Notes under the pieces: generated by a model
The model's database searches: none
Told to the model about the DNA's origin: nothing
What the model saw: the letters and a program-made list of their open reading frames with translations, nothing else
DNA from: Acidobacteriota bacterium
GTDB taxonomy: Bacteria > Acidobacteriota > Terriglobia > Acidiferrales > UBA7541
DNA: 7,162 nt
NCBI GenBank assembly: GCA_003133505.1
Contig: PKXT01000334.1
Location: 2,049 to 9,210, forward strand
Reading direction: 5' to 3'
Part shown: piece after piece, positions 1 through 5,002 of the stretch
Numbering within the stretch: position 1 is the first letter of the stretch
How the letters are laid out: the number at the start of each line of letters is the position of its first letter
Made by a program: the position numbers and the translations under genes

Positions 1-837
1 CTGATCCGCAAGCTGGGAGACTCGCCGCAGCGCATCCTGGAATTCACCCCGTTCCAGCACCACACTCTTGTTAGTTTCTTTGGGGAGCACTGCTTCGTAG
101 TTGGGAAACTGGCCGGTAAGTTTGCGGGACGTCAGTCTCCGGTCGCCGATTTGAAAAAAAATGTGGCTGTCATCCTCGGCGAATTCCACCTGCGCGTCAT
201 CATCACCGGATTCGGCCGCCAGCCGCTGAACCTCAGTCATAGCCTTGCGGGGTATCAGCACACGCTGCTCGGCGCGCAATCCGCTAATCTTGTGGTCCGT
301 TTCCACCAACGCGAGCCGGTGGCCGTCAGTGGCCACCATCATCAACATGCTCGGCTTCAGAAGTAGCAGGGCGCCGCTAAGGGTGTAGCGTGATTCCTCC
401 GCGGAAATCGCAAAAATCGTCTTGGCAATCATGCTGCACAGTATTTCCGCGGGAATCTTCACCACTGTCTCGGGAAATGACGGCTGATTGGGGAAGTTCT
501 CCCGTCCCATGCCAATCATTTTGTAGGTCTTATGTTCGCAAATAATTTGAATCCAATGATTTTCCAGCAGCTTGAATCGAATTTCGTCATCAGGGAGCAG
601 CCGAACCAGCTCAAGAAGTTTCTTCGCGGGAATTGTCCCCGCGCCTTCCTTCTTGATCTTGGCCTCGCACGATACGCGAATGCTGAGGTCGAGATCGGTG
701 GCCGTAATAGTCAAACGGCCTCCTTTAGCTTCAAAAAGCGCATTGGAAAGAATCGGGATGGTCGTCTTGCGCTCCACCACGCCCTGCGTCAGCGATAGTT
801 CGTCCAGGAGATCGCCCTTCCTGACGGTAAATTCCAT
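1..837 (-). CDS. dnaN: DNA polymerase III beta subunit (sliding clamp), 3' end missing
   Basis: This is the ring-shaped processivity clamp that tethers DNA polymerase III to DNA and also docks other replication and repair proteins. The frame is open from the ATG at 837 to the left edge, giving 279 residues of a family that is usually about 365-375 long. Residues 1 to about 123 form domain I and about 130-250 form domain II, with the hallmark TDGHRLAL at 170-177 and GQFPNYEAVLPK at 242-253. Domain III has only begun, so the C-terminal residues that build the partner-binding cleft lie outside the window. The start is supported by GAGG (complement of 846-849) eight bases before the ATG. It follows dnaA in the same direction after 284 bp, the classic dnaA-dnaN order. 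The spacer contains origin-like elements, so dnaN may have its own promoter there, but I could not identify one. I see no internal lesion. Confidence 0.97.
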   Translation of the reverse strand, partial: MEFTVRKGDLLDELSLTQGVVERKTTIPILSNALFEAKGGRLTITATDLDLSIRVSCEAKIKKEGAGTIPAKKLLELVRLLPDDEIRFKLLENHWIQIICEHKTYKMIGMGRENFPNQPSFPETVVKIPAEILCSMIAKTIFAISAEESRYTLSGALLLLKPSMLMMVATDGHRLALVETDHKISGLRAEQRVLIPRKAMTEVQRLAAESGDDDAQVEFAEDDSHIFFQIGDRRLTSRKLTGQFPNYEAVLPKETNKSVVLERGEFQDALRRVSQLADQ

Positions 838-870
838 CTCACTATCCTCGCTCTGATGAATTTTGGTGTT

Positions 871-910
871 CTTACTTTACTTCTTTTTCTTTTAATTAAG
901 TACATATAAG
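871..910. other. A+T-rich block, candidate DNA unwinding element
   Basis: Only 8 of these 40 bases are G or C (counted), against a clearly GC-richer surrounding sequence. The plus strand is pyrimidine-rich (TTCTTTTTCTTTT) and then passes into TTAATTAAG and ACATATAAG. It lies 20 bp from a box-like TGTGCAAAT and about 165 bp from the 1075-1090 box pair. In many bacteria the duplex opens at such a block beside DnaA boxes between dnaA and dnaN. Alternatively it could supply a dnaN promoter (TTATAT on the minus strand at 904-909), though no good -35 accompanies it. Confidence 0.45.
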
Positions 911-930
911 TCCGTCATCGTCGCCGGATA

Positions 931-939
931 TGTGCAAAT
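931..939 (-). promoter_or_regulatory. Candidate DnaA box (8 of 9)
   Basis: The plus strand reads TGTGCAAAT, which differs from the reverse consensus TGTGNAWAA only at the last base. It is the box-like word nearest to the A+T-rich block. A single 8-of-9 match can occur by chance, so it is weak alone and gains weight only from its setting. Confidence 0.4.
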
Positions 940-995
940 TTCGGAAAACGTTGGTAGTGCCATATCAACTGTCGAGTATCTGCCACGGTGTGCTG

Positions 996-1028
996 TTAAG
1001 AATCACGCGCTACCGTGAGTATTCTTGA
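996..1028. repeat. Imperfect inverted repeat in the dnaA-dnaN spacer
   Basis: The arms TTAAGAAT (996-1003) and ATTCTTGA (1021-1028) pair with one G-T wobble. Inside them CACG (1004-1007) pairs with CGTG (1014-1017), leaving a 6-base loop CGCTAC and a 3-base bulge. It begins about 94 bp after the dnaA stop codon. No T-run follows on the minus strand, so it is not a standard intrinsic terminator. It could be an RNA hairpin between the two genes, a protein site, or chance. Confidence 0.35.
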
Positions 1029-1074
1029 ACCTGAGGCTATTTCTCGAATTAAACGGCAATTGTTCACTGGCTCC

Positions 1075-1089
1075 CCACAGCTTTTCCAC
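1075..1089 (+). repeat. 15-bp direct repeat, downstream copy (tandem DnaA-box pair)
   Basis: CCACAGCTTTTCCAC occurs here and again, identical, at 2683-2697 on the other side of dnaA. It contains CCACA at 1075 and, 11 bp on, a TTTTCCACC word (1082-1090) that matches the DnaA-box consensus TTWTNCACA at 8 of 9 positions. The same orientation and spacing in both copies suggests selection for paired DnaA binding. Confidence 0.6.
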
Positions 1090-1121
1090 CAGACATCCTT
1101 GTGAATTTCCACCGCCTGGGT

Positions 1122-2426
1122 TTATGCAAAAGAATCCAGCAGCCGGTTAATTGTGCGGTTCAAATCCTTATCGGTGCGCCGCAGCGTATCAATTTTATGA
1201 ATAGAGTGCAGAACCGTCGTGTGATGCTTTCCTCCAAACTGACGCCCAATTTCCGGCAGTGATGCGGGAGTTAGTTGCTTTATTAAATACATGGCGATTT
1301 GGCGCGGGAACGCGATGGCTTTGGAATTACTCCGAACTTTCAGGTCCTGCACGCGTAGGCCGTAGTGATCGCCTACCCGGCGCTGGATTTCTTCAATGGA
1401 AATAAGCTTTTCTTGGGTATCAATAATATTTTTCAGCACTTGCTGGGCGGTAGGTAAATCGGCCGGGCAGTTCGTCAGCGAACTGTAGGCCACTAGGCGA
1501 ATTAATGCGCCCTCCAGTTCGCGAATATTTGAGCGGATGGACCGGGCGATGAATTCGGCCACGTCGTCCAATAAAACAAAATGCTCGTTATCGGCCTTCT
1601 TTTGAAGAATTGCAATTTTCGTTTCCAGGTCAGGCGGTTGAATGTCCGCGATCAGTCCCCATTCGAAACGCGACCGCAGGCGTTCTTCAATTGTGGAGAT
1701 TTCCTTTGGTGGGCAGTCAGAAGAAATCACAATTTGCTTTTGCTGATCGTAAAGCGCATTGAAGGTGTGGAAAAACTCTTCCTGAGTGCGCTCGCGGGTG
1801 GCGATGAACTGAATATCATCCACCAGTAGGATGTCCATGGTGCGGAAGCGATCACGAAAGTTGGCCATGCGATCGAACCGCAACGAGGCAATTACTTCAT
1901 TAGTGAACTTCTCAGCGCTTACGTACATCAGCCGCAGTTGTGGACTTCGCTTCTTCAAGGAATGCCCGATGGCCTGCATCAGATGAGTCTTGCCCAGTCC
2001 GACCCCGCCATAGAGAAACAACGGATTGTAGGAGCGGGAAGGTTGCTCGGCCACAGCCAGGGCCGCGGCATGAGCGAACTGATTGCTGGCTCCCACGATG
2101 AATGTGTCGAACGTGTAACGCGGGTTCAACTGCGAACAACCGGAATCGAAATCCAGGCGCGTTTGGGTGGCCGCCGGAGGCGCCGGCGCCGGCTCCGAGC
2201 ACAGGAAGTCAAGATGGGTTTCTTGCAGTCCAAGCTCCGCTTGCACAGCCTCCAGCAACTGTCCATACGTTTCGGTCAGGCGCTTGCGGAAAACTCGGCT
2301 AGGCACGCGAATAACCATTCGGCCGTTACTTGCCTCTTCAAGGCGAGTAGGCCGGAACCAGGTTTCAAAGCTATGCGGATTAACGCGCCGTTCCATGTGC
2401 TGTAGAATGCGATCCCAATTGTTCAT
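1122..2426 (-). CDS. dnaA: Chromosomal replication initiator protein DnaA
   Basis: DnaA binds 9-bp boxes at oriC, forms an ATP-dependent filament, opens the duplex and recruits helicase. The protein has 434 residues. Domain I (1 to about 75) carries the NWDRIL start and the PHSFETWF motif. A short domain II linker (about 76-98) is rich in Pro and Ala. The AAA+ domain III (about 100-320) has Walker A GGVGLGKT (140-147), Walker B ILLVDD (199-204), sensor 1 VISSD (233-237), the arginine finger R253 in RSRF, and sensor 2 R302 in NIRELEGAL. Domain IV has the signature GGKHHTTVLHSI (398-409), which differs from the common GGRDHTTV. The ATG at 2426 is preceded by GGAGAGG (complement of 2437-2443), ten bases from the start codon. 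The gene is complete, with no lesion. Opposed DnaA-box-like words 33-52 bp upstream suggest autoregulation (inference). Confidence 0.99.
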   Translation of the reverse strand: MNNWDRILQHMERRVNPHSFETWFRPTRLEEASNGRMVIRVPSRVFRKRLTETYGQLLEAVQAELGLQETHLDFLCSEPAPAPPAATQTRLDFDSGCSQLNPRYTFDTFIVGASNQFAHAAALAVAEQPSRSYNPLFLYGGVGLGKTHLMQAIGHSLKKRSPQLRLMYVSAEKFTNEVIASLRFDRMANFRDRFRTMDILLVDDIQFIATRERTQEEFFHTFNALYDQQKQIVISSDCPPKEISTIEERLRSRFEWGLIADIQPPDLETKIAILQKKADNEHFVLLDDVAEFIARSIRSNIRELEGALIRLVAYSSLTNCPADLPTAQQVLKNIIDTQEKLISIEEIQRRVGDHYGLRVQDLKVRSNSKAIAFPRQIAMYLIKQLTPASLPEIGRQFGGKHHTTVLHSIHKIDTLRRTDKDLNRTINRLLDSFA

Positions 2427-2458
2427 TAAACCAAGCCCTCTCCGCCGATTTCCACCGA

Positions 2459-2478
2459 TGTGGAAATGTTGTGGAAAT
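2459..2478 (-). promoter_or_regulatory. Pair of TGTGGAAAT words, candidate DnaA sites before dnaA
   Basis: TGTGGAAAT occurs at 2459-2467 and again at 2470-2478, 11 bp apart, so both copies face the same side of the helix. Each differs from the reverse DnaA-box consensus TGTGNAWAA only at the last base. They point the opposite way to the array at 2663-2698 and end 52 bp before the dnaA start codon. That position suits feedback control of dnaA by its own product, a known theme in other bacteria. The role here is inferred. Confidence 0.5.
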
Positions 2479-2487
2479 CCAACCGTC

Positions 2488-2499
2488 GCCCCTAGGGGC
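2488..2499. promoter_or_regulatory. 12-bp perfect palindrome upstream of dnaA
   Basis: GCCCCTAGGGGC is a perfect 12-bp palindrome that starts 62 bp before the dnaA start codon, just beyond the TGTGGAAAT pair. It is too short and lacks a loop, so it is not a terminator. It could be a binding site for a dimeric regulator of dnaA, or a chance GC-rich word. Confidence 0.3.
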
Positions 2500-2612
2500 C
2501 CTTAGCCAAACTCAGTTTTGAACCGGGCGGTATGCCTTTCTCGTCCCCCGACGTCCCGGCCGCGCCACCCGAAAGAAAATTCTTACTCGCCTGCAGAACC
2601 AGCGAGCACGGA

Positions 2613-2621
2613 TTTTGCACA
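2613..2621 (+). promoter_or_regulatory. DnaA box, exact consensus match
   Basis: TTTTGCACA fits TTWTNCACA at all nine positions. It is one of two exact matches in the spacer upstream of dnaA and has the same orientation as the box at 2690-2698. Confidence 0.6.
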
Positions 2622-2662
2622 ATTCCTTCGGCGAGAGCAAGTGGAAACTAACGAATATTCGT

Positions 2663-2698
2663 CCACAATCCCCACACAGGTTCCACAGCTTTTCCACA
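2663..2698 (+). repeat. Helically phased array of four CCACA words
   Basis: CCACA starts at 2663, 2672, 2683 and 2694, with spacings of 9, 11 and 11 bp, so all four lie near one face of the helix. The last is part of an exact DnaA box, TTTTCCACA (2690-2698). Those ending at 2667 (TCGTCCACA) and 2687 (GGTTCCACA) match 7 of 9 positions, and the one ending at 2676 only 6 of 9. One strong box followed by weaker, evenly spaced sites is the arrangement expected for cooperative DnaA filament growth. Confidence 0.55.
2683..2697 (+). repeat. 15-bp direct repeat, upstream copy (tandem DnaA-box pair)
   Basis: This is the partner of the identical CCACAGCTTTTCCAC at 1075-1089. Here the next base is A, which completes an exact TTTTCCACA box at 2690-2698. 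In the other copy it is C. The two copies lie 1,608 bp apart and bracket dnaA. Confidence 0.6.
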
Positions 2699-2749
2699 GC
2701 GCATATTTCGCTTGCGCTGGCGATAAAAATCAGCTAGGGACTTCGCCAT

Positions 2750-3904
2750 TCATGGAGAAACCGGAGCCGGCTTCCTCGTGCCCGAGGAGGATTGATCCAC
2801 GCGGCGATTTGCCCCGTCATTGGAAGATATCCCAGCATCACCCGAGTGGGGCGGCTTTACATCAGGGCGCACAAACTCGTAAATCCCCGCCGAATCCGCG
2901 GCCAGTAGTAATCGGCCAGGTTCCACCAGAATTGCCGTGGGTTTTAACACGTTGCCATCGGGTGTATAGGTTTGATATGTGCCCATACGGCTGCCGTCTG
3001 AATCGAATTCCACCAGGATATTACCCATAGCCATCCAAACACGCTCATTCCCCGAATCCACGCCCACAGCGTTGACGATGGGCTTCAGCGACGGAATGCC
3101 TTCATGCCGGTCCTGAGACTGAATCTCGCGCCGAATGGCCTGGGCTTCGGGTTCGAATTCCAACGTGTTCAGGGCGACTTCGTACTCCTGCTCGCCGTCG
3201 CGCTTGTACTTGCGCAGGGTCGGCTCCGGAAAATAGCTGAAGGCGAAATAAAGATGGCCCTTCGCGTCTGCGGCCACGCGTCCCAGATTCAGGAGGCGAT
3301 TGAGGCTTTCATGCTCGGCCTCTTCGGAAAAATCTCCCACTCCGCGAAGCGGTTTCCCATCCTCTGAATAGACTTCCAGCAATTGACGAGCCTTTAAGTC
3401 AGTAAGGGCAAACTCCCCATTTGGCAAGGCCGCGATGGAAACGGGCGCCAAATTTGGAATCGCTCGCACGAGCATCCCCTTTGCGTCGAAAATTTTTACG
3501 GCCTCTGCGCCACGATCAGCAACGTACAGCCGGCCTTCCGGGTCTGTATCGAAATCCGTAGCTGAAGCGAGCGCTGGATGTTTGTGATTGCTCGACGGAA
3601 TATCGCCGAGCGGCTTTCCATCGGGCGCGTAAACGCTAATGGATTTGCCGGGCATGGTCAGCACCAGATAATTTCCAACGGCATCACGACGCACTTCCTC
3701 CATCCCCGCACCCACTGCGGGAAAAAGACGCGTCCGGGCCATCAATGGCCTAGGCAGAGTGATGCTGTCCTGAGCGGGAATGGGCATTGAGTTCAGTACC
3801 AGGCACAGCGTTGCCGTTACCTTTAAAGCCATGCCGAAGTTCGAAGAGCGATGAATCAATAGCGAAACCGTCCCGTGCAGGCTTCTGCGCTGCGAACAGG
3901 TCAT
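2750..3904 (-). CDS. Exported six-bladed beta-propeller (NHL-like) protein, function unknown
   Basis: I recognise the fold but not a named function. The frame gives 384 residues from the ATG at 3904, but the true start may be the ATG at 3832 (residue 25) or a TTG at residue 16. Residues 25-45 (MALKVTATLCLVL to PIPAQ) look like a signal peptide, and neither ATG has a clear ribosome-binding site. Six repeats of the form 'aliphatic, D/P-x-G-x-L/Y-hydrophobic strand, K-I/V-x-V/F-D-x-x-G' can be read at about 68-102, 116-149, 154-188, 207-245, 277-313 and 321-346. That is one full six-bladed propeller, as in NHL or 6-bladed 5-propeller proteins. The tail (347-384) is hydrophilic and rich in Ser, Gly and Pro. 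Such proteins bind ligands or other proteins outside the cytoplasm. I see no catalytic motif. The gene starts 53 bp after the phosphoesterase gene stops, in the same direction, so the two may be cotranscribed. Confidence 0.8.
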   Translation of the reverse strand: MTCSQRRSLHGTVSLLIHRSSNFGMALKVTATLCLVLNSMPIPAQDSITLPRPLMARTRLFPAVGAGMEEVRRDAVGNYLVLTMPGKSISVYAPDGKPLGDIPSSNHKHPALASATDFDTDPEGRLYVADRGAEAVKIFDAKGMLVRAIPNLAPVSIAALPNGEFALTDLKARQLLEVYSEDGKPLRGVGDFSEEAEHESLNRLLNLGRVAADAKGHLYFAFSYFPEPTLRKYKRDGEQEYEVALNTLEFEPEAQAIRREIQSQDRHEGIPSLKPIVNAVGVDSGNERVWMAMGNILVEFDSDGSRMGTYQTYTPDGNVLKPTAILVEPGRLLLAADSAGIYEFVRPDVKPPHSGDAGISSNDGANRRVDQSSSGTRKPAPVSP

Positions 3905-3957
3905 TGCTTGGATTCGGGAATCGTCGATGCGAAAAGGATCATATCCCAGATTAGCAA

Positions 3958-4740
3958 CTACACTTCTCTCGATACTCGGCGCTCGATACTCGACGCGCGT
4001 CCCGTATGCGGATCGATCTCGATTATTACGGCGTTCATCCGTACATCCTTTTCGCCAACCCCAAATCGTGCCGGCAGGCCGTCCAAAAATCTCTGCACGA
4101 TGCCTTCCTTCTGCATGCCAATTACGGAATCATGGGGCCCGGTCATTCCCACGTCGGTAATGTAAGCGGTGCCGTTGGGCAGGATTTGCTCATCGGCGGT
4201 CGGTACGTGCGTATGTGTTCCCAACACGGCGGAAACTTTGCCGTCGAGAAACCATCCCATGGCTTGCTTCTCCGATGTGGCCTCGGCGTGCATATCGGTG
4301 ATGATCACCCGCACATCGCGAGGCACCTTGGCCAGCTCGCGTTCGGCCGAGCGAAACGGGCAATCCAGTGGAGTCATGAACGTGCGACCCTGCAGGTTCA
4401 ATACCGCATATGGCGTCCCGTTCTGTGCCTTGCCCATATAAAGTCCGCCGCCCGGCGAGCCTTCTGGAAAATTCGCGGGACGCAACAGACGTGGCTCGTT
4501 CAGGAGGTAGTCGCGAATTTCCTTGCGATCCCAGCTATGGTTGCCGCCGGTAAGCACTTCCACGCCCGCTTCCAGCAACTCTTCAGCCAGATGGGGAGTA
4601 ATGCCAAACCCAGCGGCCGAATTTTCACCATTGGCAATGACCAGATCAATGGATTCGCGCGATACCAGCCCGCGCAACCGCTGCAACACAATGTGCCGCC
4701 CGGGCGCGCCAACAATGTCTCCGATAAACAGAACTCGCAT
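3958..4740 (-). CDS. ymdB: YmdB-family metallophosphoesterase (2',3'-cyclic nucleotide phosphodiesterase type)
   Basis: This belongs to the TIGR00282/YmdB family. Its best-studied member, from Bacillus subtilis, hydrolyses 2',3'-cyclic nucleotides with a two-metal centre and affects biofilm and motility choices. Starting at the ATG at 4740 gives 260 residues beginning MRVLFIGDIVG, which matches the family start. An in-frame GTG at 4761 would add seven residues (MHVAGPK) and is less likely, and neither start has a good ribosome-binding site. All expected metal ligands are visible, numbered from the ATG: D8 (GDIVG), E39 and N40 (NGEN), N67 and H68 (GGNHSWD), H151 (DMHAE), H176 and H178 (GTHTHV). 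The GMTGP motif follows at about 198-202. The gene lies 72 bp downstream of the 6S RNA on the same strand and 53 bp before the propeller gene. Its substrate here is inferred from the family. Confidence 0.93.
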   Translation of the reverse strand: MRVLFIGDIVGAPGRHIVLQRLRGLVSRESIDLVIANGENSAAGFGITPHLAEELLEAGVEVLTGGNHSWDRKEIRDYLLNEPRLLRPANFPEGSPGGGLYMGKAQNGTPYAVLNLQGRTFMTPLDCPFRSAERELAKVPRDVRVIITDMHAEATSEKQAMGWFLDGKVSAVLGTHTHVPTADEQILPNGTAYITDVGMTGPHDSVIGMQKEGIVQRFLDGLPARFGVGEKDVRMNAVIIEIDPHTGRASSIERRVSREV

Positions 4741-4794
4741 CTTTGGACCGGCGACATGCACGCCGTGTGTTCATTCCTTTCGCTGGGGATGTGG

Positions 4795-4813
4795 AGCTAT
4801 CGGAGTGATAGCT
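4795..4813 (-). terminator. Hairpin at the 3' end of the 6S RNA, possible processing or termination signal
   Basis: AGCTATC and GATAGCT form a perfect 7-bp stem around a 5-base loop, directly abutting the 3' end of the 6S closing stem at 4814. On the minus strand it is followed by CCACATCCCC and no T-run, so it is not a standard intrinsic terminator. It may stabilise the 3' end, or mark where the 6S precursor is trimmed from a longer transcript that continues into the phosphoesterase gene. Confidence 0.4.
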
Positions 4814-5001
4814 GCGGAGCGGTCCGCTTCATCGTGCGGCGCTAGACCCTTGAACCCTTGGTCAAGTGGGTGCTCTGCGCCCGCCTTCAGGCCATCTCCG
4901 TAAGGAGGCGGCGCACCAGCGGGCGACGCAAGCTCCCGGGTTCAGCATGTTGGTTCAAAAGGCCTTCGCACCAAACCACGGGCGTCGCAGATCGCTCCGC
5001 T
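4813..5001 (-). ncRNA. ssrS: 6S RNA (regulator of RNA polymerase)
   Basis: 6S RNA mimics an open promoter, binds housekeeping RNA polymerase holoenzyme and represses many promoters in slow growth. Reading the minus strand, the 3' half contains CAAGGGTTCAAGGGT (4846-4860), identical to the conserved core of Escherichia coli 6S RNA as I know it, and is followed, as there, by a Cys-free GC-rich stretch (GCGCCGCA). The ends GCGGAGCG (4993-5000) and CGCTCCGC (4814-4821) form a perfect 8-bp closing stem. The terminal arm pairs GGTGC with GCACC (4913-4917 and 4869-4873), then a GC-rich helix, then a CTCC-TTAC-GGAG hairpin (4896-4907). The unpaired segments between these form the central bubble (GAACCAACATGCTGAACC on the 5' side). 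About 189 nt compares with 184 in E. coli. The exact ends are estimated to within a few bases. The phosphoesterase gene lies downstream and the aquaporin relic touches the promoter. Confidence 0.92.
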
Positions 5002-5002
5002 T

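Larger units (their letters stand above)
838..1121. other. dnaA-dnaN intergenic region, probable part of oriC
   Basis: This 284-bp spacer has no credible gene. From left to right it holds the dnaN ribosome-binding site, a very A+T-rich block at 871-910, an 8-of-9 DnaA-box-like word at 931-939 (TGTGCAAAT, reverse orientation), an imperfect hairpin at 996-1028, and a pair of box-like words at 1075-1090 that repeats the upstream array. A further TTTCCACC word ends at 1113. DnaA boxes next to an A+T-rich unwinding element are the expected parts of an origin. I infer an origin role from the layout. No clear -35/-10 pair for dnaN and no intrinsic terminator for dnaA was found. Confidence 0.55.
2427..2749. 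other. Region upstream of dnaA, probable main DnaA-box cluster of oriC
   Basis: This 323-bp spacer holds no credible gene. Next to dnaA lie its ribosome-binding site, two TGTGGAAAT words at 2459 and 2470, and a 12-bp palindrome at 2488-2499. Farther out are two exact TTWTNCACA boxes (2613-2621 and 2690-2698), and a phased array of four CCACA words at 2663-2698. Two exact boxes plus several one-mismatch boxes in 323 bp beside dnaA is what an origin looks like. I could not pick a convincing dnaA promoter by eye. Confidence 0.65.

Noticed and set aside
1938..2405. A 155-codon plus-strand frame, rich in Arg and Gly
   Set aside because: It lies wholly opposite dnaA, whose reading frame is certain, and resembles no family.
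2518..3030. A 170-codon plus-strand frame crossing the origin spacer
   Set aside because: It covers the phased DnaA-box array and then runs antisense to the propeller gene. No domain or ribosome-binding site is visible.
4006..4845. A 279-codon open frame on the plus strand
   Set aside because: It is antisense to the well-conserved phosphoesterase gene and runs into the 6S RNA. Its protein shows no recognisable domain, and the length follows from GC-rich codon use on the other strand.
4930..4965. GGTTCAA-like words suggesting a tRNA T-arm
   Set aside because: No acceptor stem, anticodon arm or CCA end can be placed, and the segment fits the 5' side of the 6S central bubble.
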